A stretch of DNA of 64,000 nucleotides from positions 580,515 through 644,514 of the forward strand of contig NZ_JAPIVG010000003.1 in NCBI RefSeq assembly GCF_026240095.1, in the 5' to 3' direction. This DNA comes from Pedobacter sandarakinus. GTDB lineage: Bacteria; Bacteroidota; Bacteroidia; Sphingobacteriales; Sphingobacteriaceae. Made by a program: the position numbers and the translations under genes. The notes under the pieces were generated by a model. It ran no database searches. It was not told the origin of the DNA and was given only the letters and a program-made list of their open reading frames with translations. Below are positions 55,047 to 63,737 of this stretch, one piece after another; positions within the stretch are counted from its first letter, which is position 1, and every line of letters begins with the position of its first letter.

Positions 55047-55054
55047 CAAAAATA
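55047..55054 (-). promoter_or_regulatory. -7 element of glnN
   Basis: TATTTTTG on the minus strand matches TAnnTTTG, ending 20 bases before the start codon. No matching TTTG is at the -33 distance, which may mean activator dependence. Confidence 0.5.
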
Positions 55055-55228
55055 GGATATTTTATTAATTTTTATAAAACAATCGTTAGTTTTCTATCAA
55101 TTTTACTGAAAATGAAATATAAAAATGGTTTTAAGGTGATAAATTTCATTTTTTGTAAATAATAGAGATTTTTAATTGGTTTTATGGAATTAAGATTTTT
55201 TGATCATCATCCATAAAACTGAAAAACG

Positions 55229-56068
55229 ATGTTCAACTCTTCATTCAATGTTTACAAAACCGAGTGGCTCGATCTTGTATTCGCAAATCGCAACAAAACC
55301 TATGGTGCTTATCAACTTAGGTCGAAATCATCTTCAATTATGACTCGTGCACTATTTATTACCAGTGGTTTCTTTCTTTTGGTAGCCTTTGCACCATTAG
55401 TGTACAGTAAGATTTATCCAACAGTGGTAGAAGAAGTCGCTCCACCAACTGTGGTAGATCTCTCTAATGTAATTCATGATATGAAAAAAAAGGTTGAGCC
55501 CGAAAAAAAGCCCGAACCTCAAAAAGCAGAACCTGTAAAGGTAAAAACAGTTAACATGACCTCCAATATCGTTGTAGTAGATAAGCCAGAACTTAAAGAT
55601 CCGCCCACGATGAAAGAAATCGAAAATGCAATGATCAGTAACATTACCCAAGAAGGCGAGATTAAGCCCAATTTGGTACTTAACACAGTTACCAATGCCG
55701 GTAACGGAGATGGATTGGGCAAGCAAGAAGGTACTGGCGCCGATGAGGGCGTGATTGATTTGGGGGGCGTAGACGAATATCCGGAGTTTGCTGGCGGAAT
55801 GAAGGCTTTTACAAGGTACATGGAACGCAACTTGCGCTATCCTTCTCAGGCACAAGATCAAGGTGTGGTGGGAAAGGTTTTTTTAAGCTTCGTAGTTGAA
55901 AAAGATGGTTCGATAACAGATGTGAAGGTACTTCGGGGTATTGGTTTTGGATGCGATGAAGAGGCCATCAAAGTAATTAAAAAATCGCCATTGTGGAAGC
56001 CGGGGAAAAACAGGGGTGTGCCCGTTAGAGTACGTTACAATATGCCCATTAACTTCCAGATCATGTAA
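55229..56068 (+). CDS. TonB energy transducer
   Basis: Inner-membrane protein of 279 residues that passes ExbBD energy to outer-membrane receptors such as SusC. The N-terminus LDLVFANRNKTYGAYQLR is typical of Bacteroidota TonB proteins. One membrane helix follows (about 37-60; ALFITSGFFLLVAFAPLVYS), then a Lys/Pro/Glu-rich periplasmic stalk (about 88-110) and a C-terminal TonB domain (about 190-279; YPEFAGGMKAFTRYMERNLRYP, GVVGKVFLSFVVEKDGSI). ExbB/ExbD genes are absent here, so this is probably one of several TonB proteins. It stands alone, divergent from glnN and convergent with purL across a terminator. Confidence 0.94.
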   Translation: MFNSSFNVYKTEWLDLVFANRNKTYGAYQLRSKSSSIMTRALFITSGFFLLVAFAPLVYSKIYPTVVEEVAPPTVVDLSNVIHDMKKKVEPEKKPEPQKAEPVKVKTVNMTSNIVVVDKPELKDPPTMKEIENAMISNITQEGEIKPNLVLNTVTNAGNGDGLGKQEGTGADEGVIDLGGVDEYPEFAGGMKAFTRYMERNLRYPSQAQDQGVVGKVFLSFVVEKDGSITDVKVLRGIGFGCDEEAIKVIKKSPLWKPGKNRGVPVRVRYNMPINFQIM

Positions 56069-56108
56069 TCATTAAGTCGAGATATTTCCATAATTTTAAC
56101 GCAAAAAA

Positions 56109-56133
56109 AAGGCTTGAGTTTTACTCAAGCCTT
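56109..56133. terminator. Bidirectional terminator between tonB and purL
   Basis: AAGGCTTGAGT (56109-56119), a TTT loop, and ACTCAAGCCTT (56123-56133) form a perfect 11-base stem. An A8 run precedes it, giving a T run for the minus-strand purL transcript; the plus side continues with a T-rich stretch. Confidence 0.88.
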
Positions 56134-56158
56134 CTCATTTTATTATGCATTTGGATGT

Positions 56159-59100
56159 TTAAACTTGTGGTTTTGTTTGTTTTTCAACCCACTTTCTTGC
56201 ATTTACAAAGGCTTCCATCCACGGCGAAACTTCGTCTTTCCTACCTGATGGATAATTAGCCCAATGCCATTGGAATAAAGAGCGTTCAATGTGCGGCATC
56301 ATTACCAAATGTCTACCTGTTTCATCGCAAAGCATCGCTGTATTGTAATCAGATCCGTTAGGATTTGCCGGATATGTTTCAAAGGCGTATTTCGCAACAA
56401 TTTGATATTGATCTTCAGCATAAGGAAGCGAGAATCTTCCTTCGCCATGCGATACCCACACGCCCAAGGTGGTGCCAGCCAGTGTAGACAACATAACAGC
56501 ATTATTTTCTTGCAAGGTTAATGTTGTAAAAATGCTTTCGTGCTTGCCGCTTCGGTTATGAAGCATTTTTGGTTTATTTTCGTGATTTTTATTGATCAGT
56601 CCTAATTCTATAAATAACTGGCAACCGTTACAGATTCCTACTGAAAGGGTATCAGGACGAGCGAAGAATTTATCTAGCGCTAATTTGGCTTTATCATTGT
56701 ATAAAAATGCACCAGCCCAACCTTTTGCAGATCCCAAAACATCAGAATTAGAAAATCCTCCTACAGCCCCAATAAATTGAATATCTTCTAGTGTTTCTCT
56801 TCCCGTAATTAAATCCGTCATGTGCACATCCTTCACATCAAACCCAGCTAAATACATGGCGTTAGCCAATTCACGTTCAGAGTTACTTCCCTTTTCCCGA
56901 ATGATTGCCGCTTTAGGACGACGTTTTCCTGAATCAATTATTGGTTTTTTACCATCAAAAGTTGCTGGAAAGTTGTACGTTAAAACATGATTTTTATAGT
57001 TGTTATAACGGTCTTTTGCCAAGCCATTGCCAGTTTGTTTGTCGTCTAACAGATAGGAAGTTTTAAACCATACGTCGCGGAGTTGCTCAATGTCAAAATT
57101 GAAATCGTTACTTCCATTTTTTATTTTTAGTGTTGCTGATGAGTTCGCCTCTCCAATTTTATGAAATGCTACACCCGCATTGTTAAGTATGGCTTCAGCA
57201 CTGGCATCTGCTTGAAAAACGATGGCTATGTTTTCTGCGAAGAATAGTTTGATAGAATCTATTTCATTTAATAATGATAAATCAATTGATGCACCCAAAT
57301 CCCGATCTGCAAAACACATCTCTAATAAAGTAGTAATCAAACCACCACTTCCTACATCATGGCCCGCCTGAATTTTGTCTGCTTTTATTAATTCCTGAAT
57401 CGTGTTGAAGGTTTTTGAGAACTTAGCTGCATCTTTAACATCTGGTGTGGCTGTGCCTACCTTGTTTAATATTTGAGCAAAGGATGAACCACCTAGCTTA
57501 TATTCGTCATTAGAAAGATTGATGTAGTAAATGGCCCCACCATCTTTTTGCAACACAGGCTCAACCACCCTTGTGATGTCGTTACAATTAGCTCCAGCAG
57601 AAATAATCACGGTACCTGGTGCAATAACATCGCCATCCTTATACTTTTGTTTCATCGATAGCGAATCTTTACCTGTTGGGATATTAATACCTAGATCGAT
57701 TGCAAATGCTGAACAAGCTTCTACAGCAGCATATAAACGGGCATCTTCGCCTTCATTTTTACAAGCCCACATCCAGTTTGCAGAAAGCGAAACGCTTTTT
57801 AATCCATCTTTTAGTGGCGCCCAAATAATATTTGATAATGATTCTGCAATGGCATTCCTACTTCCAGCTGCTGGGTCTATTAAAGCAGAAATAGGCGCAT
57901 GACCAACAGCTGTGGCTACACCTTCTTTACCATTAAAATCTAGCGCCATTACGCCGCAATTATTTAATGGCAGCTGCAGTGGGCCTGCTGTCTGTTGTTT
58001 TGCAACGCGGCCACCCACGCAACGATCTACTTTATTTGTGAGCCAGTCTTTTGATGCTACAGCTTCTAATTGTAACACCTGCGAAAGATATGTGTTTAGG
58101 TCCGACTGATCATAAATAAGCTCTGCATATTTTCTGTCGATGGTTTTATCATCCATCACAATTTTAGGGGAACTGCCGAACATTGCCGCTAACTCTAAAT
58201 CCATGGGCTTGGCGCCCGAGGTTTCTGATTTGAACGTGAAACGATGATCGCCGGTAACCTTACCTACAGTGTACATTGGTGACCGCTCACGGTCGGCAAT
58301 TTTTTGCAACGTTTCCAGGTGATCACTGCCAATTACGAGTCCCATTCTTTCCTGAGATTCATTACCAATAATTTCTTTGGCCGAAAGGGTAGGGTCGCCT
58401 ACTGGAAGTTTATCAAGATTAATCAATCCGCCTGTTTCCTCAACCAGTTCTGATAAGCAATTTAGATGGCCTCCGGCACCGTGATCGTGAATAGAAACAA
58501 TAGCGTTATGATCACTTTCTACCATGCCACGCACCGCATTGGCCGCACGCTTTTGCATTTCTGGGTTAGATCTTTGGATCGCATTCAATTCGATTCCCGA
58601 TCCATGTTGACCCGTATCAGCAGATGAAACAGCTGCGCCGCCCATCCCGATTCTATAGTTTTCTCCACCCAAAATGACAATATTATCGCCTTCCTTTGGT
58701 TTAAGTTTTTGTGCCTGTGTTGCTTTCCCATACCCAATTCCACCAGCAAGCATAATTACTTTGTCAAAACCTAATTTACGGCCTTCTTCTTCATGCTCGA
58801 AAGTTAAAACCGAACCAGTAATTAACGGTTGACCAAATTTATTACCAAAATCTGTGGCTCCATTCGACGCCTTAATTAAGATATCCATTGGCGTTTGGTA
58901 AAGCCATGCCCGTTCTTCTACACCATTTTCCCAAGGCCTGTTTTCTTCTAGTCTCGATAATGCCGTCATGTACACTGCAGTTCCAGCTAGTGGCAAAGAA
59001 CCTTGTCCGCCAGCCAAACGATCTCTAATTTCGCCGCCAGATCCTGTAGCTGCACCATTAAATGGCTCAACCGTAGTTGGAAAGTTATGCGTTTCCGCTT

Positions 59101-59833
59101 TTAACGAAATAACTGCTTCAAAATCACTTGTAGCATAATAGTCGGGAACGTCAGCGCGTTTAGGCGCAAATTGCTGTACAACAGGACCCTTTACAAAGGC
59201 TACATTATCTTTATAGGCCGAAACAATATCGTTAGGGTTTTCTTCTGAAGTTTTACGGATTAGTTTAAACAATGAGGTGGGTTGTTCTATACCATCTATT
59301 ACGAATTTACCATTGAAAATTTTATGTCTGCAGTGCTCCGAGTTAACTTGAGAAAAACCAAAAACTTCGGAATCTGTTAATGGTCTTTGCAACTGTGTGG
59401 ATAGATTGTTTAAATAATCTACCTCATCATCACTCAAGGATAATCCCTCTTGCTGATTGTAAGCCGCGATATCTGTAATTTCTATTATCGGTGCCGGTTT
59501 AATATTTATGGTGAATACATGCTGATCTAGACTGCTGTATTTTTGCGAAAGCATTGGGTCGTAGTCTGAAAAATCATCAGCTATTACTTTAAATTCTTCT
59601 ATTCTGATGATTCCCTGCATGTCCATGTTTTGGGTAATTTCTACCGCATTGGTGCTCCACGGCGTAACCATTGCCGCCCTTGGCCCGACAAAAAAACCGG
59701 TTAAGGTTGCATCTGCAGAGATCTTGGCACCGCCAAACAACCATTCAAGTTTTGTAATATCATTTGAGGTAAGTGGCTTATTTGTTTGGAGTACAAAAAC
59801 TGCCTGCGACTGACTTAGGAAGAAATGAATCAT
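56159..59833 (-). CDS. purL: Phosphoribosylformylglycinamidine synthase, large single-chain form
   Basis: Purine pathway step 4: FGAR plus glutamine plus ATP to FGAM. The protein of 1224 residues (from the ATG at 59833) is the fused large form: N-terminal PurS-like region, linker, two AIR-synthase-like halves (QVNSEHCRHKIFNG, LKAETHNFPTTVEPFNGAATG, GGIGYGKATQAQ, HDHGAGGHLNCLSELVEE) and a C-terminal class I glutamine amidotransferase. The last has the nucleophile Cys in VGICNGCQLFIELGL, and VSHGEGRFSLPY and MMPHIERSLFQWHW (His/Glu). An in-frame ATG at 59854 would add 7 residues but lies inside the -7 element TATTTTTG (59852-59859), so the shorter start is chosen. Confidence 0.96.
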   Translation of the reverse strand: MIHFFLSQSQAVFVLQTNKPLTSNDITKLEWLFGGAKISADATLTGFFVGPRAAMVTPWSTNAVEITQNMDMQGIIRIEEFKVIADDFSDYDPMLSQKYSSLDQHVFTINIKPAPIIEITDIAAYNQQEGLSLSDDEVDYLNNLSTQLQRPLTDSEVFGFSQVNSEHCRHKIFNGKFVIDGIEQPTSLFKLIRKTSEENPNDIVSAYKDNVAFVKGPVVQQFAPKRADVPDYYATSDFEAVISLKAETHNFPTTVEPFNGAATGSGGEIRDRLAGGQGSLPLAGTAVYMTALSRLEENRPWENGVEERAWLYQTPMDILIKASNGATDFGNKFGQPLITGSVLTFEHEEEGRKLGFDKVIMLAGGIGYGKATQAQKLKPKEGDNIVILGGENYRIGMGGAAVSSADTGQHGSGIELNAIQRSNPEMQKRAANAVRGMVESDHNAIVSIHDHGAGGHLNCLSELVEETGGLINLDKLPVGDPTLSAKEIIGNESQERMGLVIGSDHLETLQKIADRERSPMYTVGKVTGDHRFTFKSETSGAKPMDLELAAMFGSSPKIVMDDKTIDRKYAELIYDQSDLNTYLSQVLQLEAVASKDWLTNKVDRCVGGRVAKQQTAGPLQLPLNNCGVMALDFNGKEGVATAVGHAPISALIDPAAGSRNAIAESLSNIIWAPLKDGLKSVSLSANWMWACKNEGEDARLYAAVEACSAFAIDLGINIPTGKDSLSMKQKYKDGDVIAPGTVIISAGANCNDITRVVEPVLQKDGGAIYYINLSNDEYKLGGSSFAQILNKVGTATPDVKDAAKFSKTFNTIQELIKADKIQAGHDVGSGGLITTLLEMCFADRDLGASIDLSLLNEIDSIKLFFAENIAIVFQADASAEAILNNAGVAFHKIGEANSSATLKIKNGSNDFNFDIEQLRDVWFKTSYLLDDKQTGNGLAKDRYNNYKNHVLTYNFPATFDGKKPIIDSGKRRPKAAIIREKGSNSERELANAMYLAGFDVKDVHMTDLITGRETLEDIQFIGAVGGFSNSDVLGSAKGWAGAFLYNDKAKLALDKFFARPDTLSVGICNGCQLFIELGLINKNHENKPKMLHNRSGKHESIFTTLTLQENNAVMLSTLAGTTLGVWVSHGEGRFSLPYAEDQYQIVAKYAFETYPANPNGSDYNTAMLCDETGRHLVMMPHIERSLFQWHWANYPSGRKDEVSPWMEAFVNARKWVEKQTKPQV

Positions 59834-59851
59834 GCTTTTTTTTTGAAAGTG

Positions 59852-59859
59852 CAAAAATA
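59852..59859 (-). promoter_or_regulatory. -7 element of purL
   Basis: TATTTTTG on the minus strand matches TAnnTTTG and ends 18 bases before the ATG at 59833. It decides the start choice. Confidence 0.5.
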
Positions 59860-60067
59860 GCTTTTTTAAATGTAATGGCTGAAGGATTATTGGATAGAAT
59901 TAATGAATGTGGAAATTAATAGCCAATTGTGGATAGTAAGGTAATTTAAACTTAGTCGAATTAATAAAAAGCCAATTTGAGACGATGTTTTAAGATCTAT
60001 CTGATAAACCATTAAGAAGTCAAATCCTTTTTATGCAACTTTGTCAATCACCAGAAAATATTTAAAA

Positions 60068-60451
60068 ATGTTTAACCGTATCCACCATATTGCTATCATT
60101 TGTTCCAATTATGAAAGATCCAAAAGCTTTTACGTCGATCAATTAGGGTTTTCCATCCTGGGCGAAGTTTATCGGGTAGAGCGAAAAAGCTACAAATTAG
60201 ATTTAGCCGTAAATGGTAATTATCAAATTGAATTATTTTCTTTTGAGCATGCACCAGAAAGGCCATCGAGACCAGAAGCACAAGGCCTACGCCACCTGGC
60301 TTTTGAAGTAGATAACGTGGGGGAGGTGGCAGTATCGCTCATGGATAAAGGAATTGTTTGCGAACCCATTAGGATTGATGAGTTTACAGGTAAGGAATTT
60401 ACATTTTTTGCAGATCCTGATGGATTGCCATTAGAAATTTATGAGCAATAA
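60068..60451 (+). CDS. VOC (glyoxalase/bleomycin resistance) superfamily protein
   Basis: Small metalloprotein of 127 residues, one VOC domain made of two beta-alpha-beta-beta-beta units. The metal ligand positions look intact: His in RIHHIAIIC at the N-terminus, Glu in YQIELFSFEHA, His in GLRHLAFEVDNV and Glu in LPLEIYEQ. The layout matches the SMU1112c/YwkD-type glyoxalase-like proteins. The ATG at 60068 is preferred over a TTG 27 bases earlier. The next gene begins within 11 bases of overlap or directly after, so the two form an operon. Substrate unknown; a glyoxalase-I activity should not be assumed. Confidence 0.9.
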   Translation: MFNRIHHIAIICSNYERSKSFYVDQLGFSILGEVYRVERKSYKLDLAVNGNYQIELFSFEHAPERPSRPEAQGLRHLAFEVDNVGEVAVSLMDKGIVCEPIRIDEFTGKEFTFFADPDGLPLEIYEQ

Positions 60452-61154
60452 GATGTCTGTTTTTAAGTTTAAACAGTTCGAAATAGACCAGGCTGGCTGT
60501 GCCATGAAAATCAACACCGATGGTGTTTTGCTTGGTGCAATGGCAGCTTTTCAATCGCCACGCCGGATCTTAGACATTGGCACCGGAACCGGCGTAATTG
60601 CAATGATGTTGGCTCAACGCTTTGAGGGCGCCCAGGTAGAAGCCATAGAAATAGATAAGGAGGCCGCGCTTGCAGCAGGTAATAATTTTAAACGATCAAC
60701 CTTTGGCAACCGGTTATCGGTTTATCATATTTCCATCGAAGATTTTATTTCAGATCGCAAGTATGATTTAGTTGTTTCCAACCCTCCATTTTTTGTGAAT
60801 GATTTGAAAAGTAGTGAGCTGAGAAAAGGAATTGCCCGTCATGCAGATGAAACGTTCTTCGAGTCGCTAATAAAAAAAGCGAATTCATTGTTAACAGAAA
60901 AAGGCAGTATTTGGATTATTTTGCCTAATAAACAAGCAGGTCAGGTAATCGATTTTGCAAAGGCTTATAGTCTTAACTTAATAATTAAAGTTAACATCCA
61001 TTCTGATTGCACGAGGCCAACAATTAGACAAATTATTTGTTTAAGTAAAGAAGCACAGGAATTGTACGAAACTGACTTCTACATCTACGACTCGCCAAAA
61101 TTGCATACTGAAGCCTACCAGGTCTTGCTTAAAGATTTCTTCCTGGCGTATTGA
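60441..61154 (+). CDS. trmN6: tRNA1(Val) adenine(37)-N6-methyltransferase
   Basis: SAM-dependent methyltransferase of the TrmN6/YfiC family, 237 residues, which modifies A37 of tRNA1-Val. The N-terminus KFKQFEIDQAGCAMKINTDGVLLGA is the family signature. The SAM-binding motif is LDIGTGTGVIAMMLAQRF, and the N6-adenine catalytic motif is NPPF (114-117), in VVSNPPFFVNDLK. The start at 60441 overlaps the VOC gene by 11 bases; the ATG at 60453, 1 base after the VOC stop, is equally possible. Either start leaves the signature complete. Confidence 0.9.
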   Translation: MSNKMSVFKFKQFEIDQAGCAMKINTDGVLLGAMAAFQSPRRILDIGTGTGVIAMMLAQRFEGAQVEAIEIDKEAALAAGNNFKRSTFGNRLSVYHISIEDFISDRKYDLVVSNPPFFVNDLKSSELRKGIARHADETFFESLIKKANSLLTEKGSIWIILPNKQAGQVIDFAKAYSLNLIIKVNIHSDCTRPTIRQIICLSKEAQELYETDFYIYDSPKLHTEAYQVLLKDFFLAY

Positions 61155-61263
61155 GGACATTGTTTCTTGCAATGAAATTTAAATAAATATGTTATCATTT
61201 TATAAGAAGTTTAGTGCTTAAGTAGGATGGTTTTACTTTCTCTAGAATAGTTTAATATTGTTG

Positions 61264-61297
61264 TTTGAGTGTAAACTCAAAGGCAAGTAGGTTTACA
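61264..61297 (+). promoter_or_regulatory. Two mutually exclusive hairpins before the phosphoesterase start
   Basis: TTTGAGT (61264-61270) pairs with ACTCAAA (61275-61281); TGTAAAC (61270-61276) pairs instead with GTTTACA (61291-61297). The stems overlap, so only one can form, and the second covers the likely ribosome-binding region before the ATG at 61300. Either an RNA switch or a regulator site is possible. Confidence 0.4.
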
Positions 61298-61299
61298 AT

Positions 61300-61791
61300 A
61301 TGAAAAAGATAGGATTAATTTCAGATACGCATGGATTTTTAGACGATGCAGTATTTAAACATTTTGATGCTGTAGACGAAATATGGCATGCCGGAGATTT
61401 TGGGGCAAACGTTGATGAACCACTGGCCAATTTTAAACCGTTACGTGGTGTATTTGGGAACATTGATGATAGCCTTATTCGTGGTCGTTTCCCGGAGCAA
61501 AATCGATTTATGTGCGAACAGGTTGATGTTTGGATGACCCATATTGGTGGCTATCCTGGTAAATATTCTTCCTATGTTAAACCAGAAATTTACACTAAGC
61601 CACCCAAATTATTTATAACTGGGCATTCGCACATTTTAAAAGTAATGTTCGATGAAAAGATTAAATGTTTGCATATTAACCCCGGTGCAGCCGGAAAACA
61701 AGGTTGGCACAAAGTGCGAACACTTGTTCGTTTTTGCATTAGCGACGAAAATATTCATACCTTAGAGGTTATAGAATTATCAGGTAGATAA
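61300..61791 (+). CDS. YfcE-like metallophosphoesterase
   Basis: Dimetal phosphodiesterase of the calcineurin-like YfcE/MJ0936 family, 163 residues. All five metal-binding blocks are seen: ISDTHG (Asp9, His11), HAGDFG, FGNIDD (Asn), THIGG (His) and TGHSH. Activity on phosphodiesters has been shown for relatives; the cellular substrate is unknown. It is cotranscribed with fbp, whose start is 20 bases after this stop. The leader holds two alternative hairpins, and a TGTAAA/TTTACA palindrome lies between this gene and fbp, so both genes carry the same half-site. Confidence 0.92.
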   Translation: MKKIGLISDTHGFLDDAVFKHFDAVDEIWHAGDFGANVDEPLANFKPLRGVFGNIDDSLIRGRFPEQNRFMCEQVDVWMTHIGGYPGKYSSYVKPEIYTKPPKLFITGHSHILKVMFDEKIKCLHINPGAAGKQGWHKVRTLVRFCISDENIHTLEVIELSGR

Positions 61792-61804
61792 TGTAAAATT
61801 TACA
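61792..61804. promoter_or_regulatory. TGTAAA-A-TTTACA palindrome before fbp
   Basis: Perfect 13-base palindrome in the 20-base gap between the phosphoesterase stop and the fbp start. The same half-site appears as TGTAAAC and GTTTACA in front of the phosphoesterase gene. Confidence 0.35.
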
Positions 61805-61810
61805 CTAAGT

Positions 61811-62884
61811 ATGGTTTGTGGCGTAAAAACACTAGGGCAATTTATTATAGAAAAGCAAGCAGATTTTCCCTATGCAAAAGGCGAGCTGTCTAGGCTTCTA
61901 AGAGACATCGGTATTGCCGCGAAAATTGTAAACAGGGAAATTAACAAGGCTGGCCTTGTTGATATTTTGGGTGATATGGGCACCACCAACATTCAGGGAG
62001 AAGCACAAAAAAAATTAGATGTTTATGCTGATGAGCAATTTATTGCAGCACTAACCAGCGGCGGTGAATGTTGTATCGTTGCCACTGAAGAAGAAGATGA
62101 AATTATCCATATTGAATCGCCGGTCTCTTCTAACGCAAAATACATTGTTTGTATAGACCCACTAGATGGTTCCTCTAACACCGATGTAAATGTGGCGGTA
62201 GGGACCATCTTCTCCATTTATCGGAGAAAGTCTACAGAAGGGCGAGCCAGTTTAGCTGATGTTTTACAGAGGGGAACTGAGCAGGTTGCGGCAGGGTATA
62301 TTATTTATGGTTCATCAACAATGTTGGTTTACACCACGGGTAAGGGTGTTAATGGTTTCACGTTAGACCCATCGATTGGTGAGTTCTGCCTTTCTCATCC
62401 ACAGATGAAAATTCCGGAAATGGGTTATATGTATTCGGTAAACGAGGGTAATTATGTACACTTTCCAGACGGGGTTAAAAAATACATTAAGTATTGCCAG
62501 GTAGAGGATGAAGCAACCAACAGGCCTTATACTTCCCGTTATATCGGTTCAATGGTAGGAGATATCCATAGAAATTTAATCAAGGGTGGCATTTACATTT
62601 ATCCCACCACCTCACGTTCGCCTAATGGGAAATTGAGACTTCTTTACGAATGCAATCCTATGGCCTTCATTCTGGAGCAAGCAGGCGGTAAGGCTAGCAC
62701 AGGATTTGAACGCATTCTTGATATTGAGCCAACAAAATTACATCAGCGTGTACCTATATTCATTGGTTCGAGTAAGATGGTCGAAAAAGCAGAAGAACTG
62801 ATGCGCTTGCATAACCCGATTCCAACCACAACAAAAACCGGGGTTCAACTGGAGGGCCTAAGCGTAATAGGTGGGATTAATTAA
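61811..62884 (+). CDS. fbp: Class I fructose-1,6-bisphosphatase
   Basis: Gluconeogenic enzyme converting fructose-1,6-bisphosphate to fructose-6-phosphate, 357 residues. Class I signatures: [28 protein letters not shown] (metal-binding Glu pair), [23 protein letters not shown] (metal and phosphate) and the C-terminal [30 protein letters not shown]. The length is normal for the bacterial class I enzyme. It follows the phosphoesterase gene by 20 bases and overlaps the convergent RNase HI gene by 4 bases at 62881-62884. It sits 14 kb from the sucrose-type locus, but no direct link is shown. Confidence 0.97.
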   Translation: MVCGVKTLGQFIIEKQADFPYAKGELSRLLRDIGIAAKIVNREINKAGLVDILGDMGTTNIQGEAQKKLDVYADEQFIAALTSGGECCIVATEEEDEIIHIESPVSSNAKYIVCIDPLDGSSNTDVNVAVGTIFSIYRRKSTEGRASLADVLQRGTEQVAAGYIIYGSSTMLVYTTGKGVNGFTLDPSIGEFCLSHPQMKIPEMGYMYSVNEGNYVHFPDGVKKYIKYCQVEDEATNRPYTSRYIGSMVGDIHRNLIKGGIYIYPTTSRSPNGKLRLLYECNPMAFILEQAGGKASTGFERILDIEPTKLHQRVPIFIGSSKMVEKAEELMRLHNPIPTTTKTGVQLEGLSVIGGIN

Positions 62885-63354
62885 GATTGCTGTACTTTAG
62901 CACGTTCAACTTCAAAAGCCGTATCAATACCTAAATTTTGTTTGTCTTGTGAGGCAAATACTGCTAAACGGTCGCAACGTTCATTTTCGGGATGGGCGTT
63001 GTGGCCTTTAATCCAAATGAACTTTACCTGGTGAAGTTTATAAAGTTCCAAAAATCTGATCCAGAGGTCTTTATTTTTTTTGTCTTTGAAATTTTTGGTT
63101 ACCCAGCCGAACACCCATTTTTTTTCCACTGCATCAACTACGTATTTAGAATCTGAAAATACGGTTACTTGCTGGTTCAGATTTTTTAATGCCTCTAAAC
63201 CTTTTATTACGGCAAGCAATTCCATACGGTTATTGGTTGTCATCCTATAGCCGCCGCTTAATTCCTTATAATGTTTGCCAGCTCTTAAAATAGTTCCCCA
63301 ACCCCCTGGGCCTGGATTACCACTGGCCGCACCGTCTGTGTAAATTTCAATCAT
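62881..63354 (-). CDS. rnhA: Ribonuclease HI
   Basis: Cytoplasmic endonuclease that cleaves RNA in RNA-DNA hybrids, 157 residues from the ATG at 63354. This start is chosen over an in-frame ATG at 63384 because it opens directly into [20 protein letters not shown]. The catalytic acids are visible: Asp in YTDGAA, Glu in [15 protein letters not shown], Asp in [12 protein letters not shown] and Asp in ERCDRLA, with the active-site His in [14 protein letters not shown]. Its stop codon overlaps that of fbp by 4 bases, tail to tail, which leaves no room for a terminator between the two genes. Confidence 0.95.
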   Translation of the reverse strand: MIEIYTDGAASGNPGPGGWGTILRAGKHYKELSGGYRMTTNNRMELLAVIKGLEALKNLNQQVTVFSDSKYVVDAVEKKWVFGWVTKNFKDKKNKDLWIRFLELYKLHQVKFIWIKGHNAHPENERCDRLAVFASQDKQNLGIDTAFEVERAKVQQS

Positions 63355-63482
63355 AAACAGGGTAAAGTTATGTTTTTGCATCAATAAAACCTTGTTTTGG
63401 TCGAGTAGTAAATTTATTTTTCATTTCAATTAATTGAGATTTAATGAATTAAAAGATTCTTCGCAAAACTTTACAAAAAATA

Positions 63483-63513
63483 TTTGGAGGGAATACTAAA
63501 AATCGTACTTTTG
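63483..63513 (+). promoter_or_regulatory. Consensus promoter of tRNA-His
   Basis: TTTG at 63483-63486, a 19-base spacer, and TACTTTTG at 63506-63513. This is a perfect match to the Bacteroidota primary-sigma promoter, 17 bases before the tRNA 5' end. Confidence 0.88.
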
Positions 63514-63529
63514 TGACACTAAAAAATAC

Positions 63530-63604
63530 GGTGGCTGTAGCTCAGTTGGTTAGAGTATTGGTTTGTGGTGCCGAGGGTCGTGGGTTCGAGCCCCATCAGC
63601 CACC
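63530..63604 (+). tRNA. tRNA-His (anticodon GTG)
   Basis: Complete cloverleaf. It includes the histidine-specific extra G(-1) at 63530 paired with C73 at 63604, an acceptor stem GTGGCTG/CAGCCAC, D-arm GCTC/GAGT, anticodon stem TTGGT/GCCGA with loop TTGTGGT (anticodon GTG at 63565-63567) and T-arm GTGGG-TTCGAGC-CCCAT. The 3' CCA is not encoded. A perfect promoter precedes and a strong terminator follows, so it is a single-gene transcript. Confidence 0.96.
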
Positions 63605-63609
63605 CGCAG

Positions 63610-63651
63610 TGGGACGAGGTCTTTTCAGAAGATTTTCGTCCCATTTTTTTT
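63610..63651 (+). terminator. Terminator of tRNA-His
   Basis: TGGGACGA (63610-63617) pairs with TCGTCCCA (63636-63643), loop 18 bases, followed by T8 at 63644-63651. It starts 5 bases after the tRNA. Confidence 0.9.
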
Positions 63652-63659
63652 GCTTCTAA

Positions 63660-63737
63660 TTACTTGTATTCCAGGTAGATATTTTCGGCGATTTCGTTGA
63701 CCCAAGGTGTTCGAAACCGGTCGCCATTGTATTCCAT
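63660..63737 (-). pseudogene. Short frame resembling a protein C-terminus (possible gene remnant)
   Basis: On the minus strand a 25-codon frame, MEYNGDRFRTPWVNEI...YLEYK, ends in TAA at 63660-63662. Upstream in-frame codons stay open back to a stop near 63810. The mixed, polar composition (TPWVNEIAENIYLEY) looks like real protein rather than noise, but no start with a ribosome-binding site or longer frame supports a full gene. It may be the 3' remnant of a decayed or frameshifted gene, or a small peptide gene. I do not recognise a family. Confidence 0.25.
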
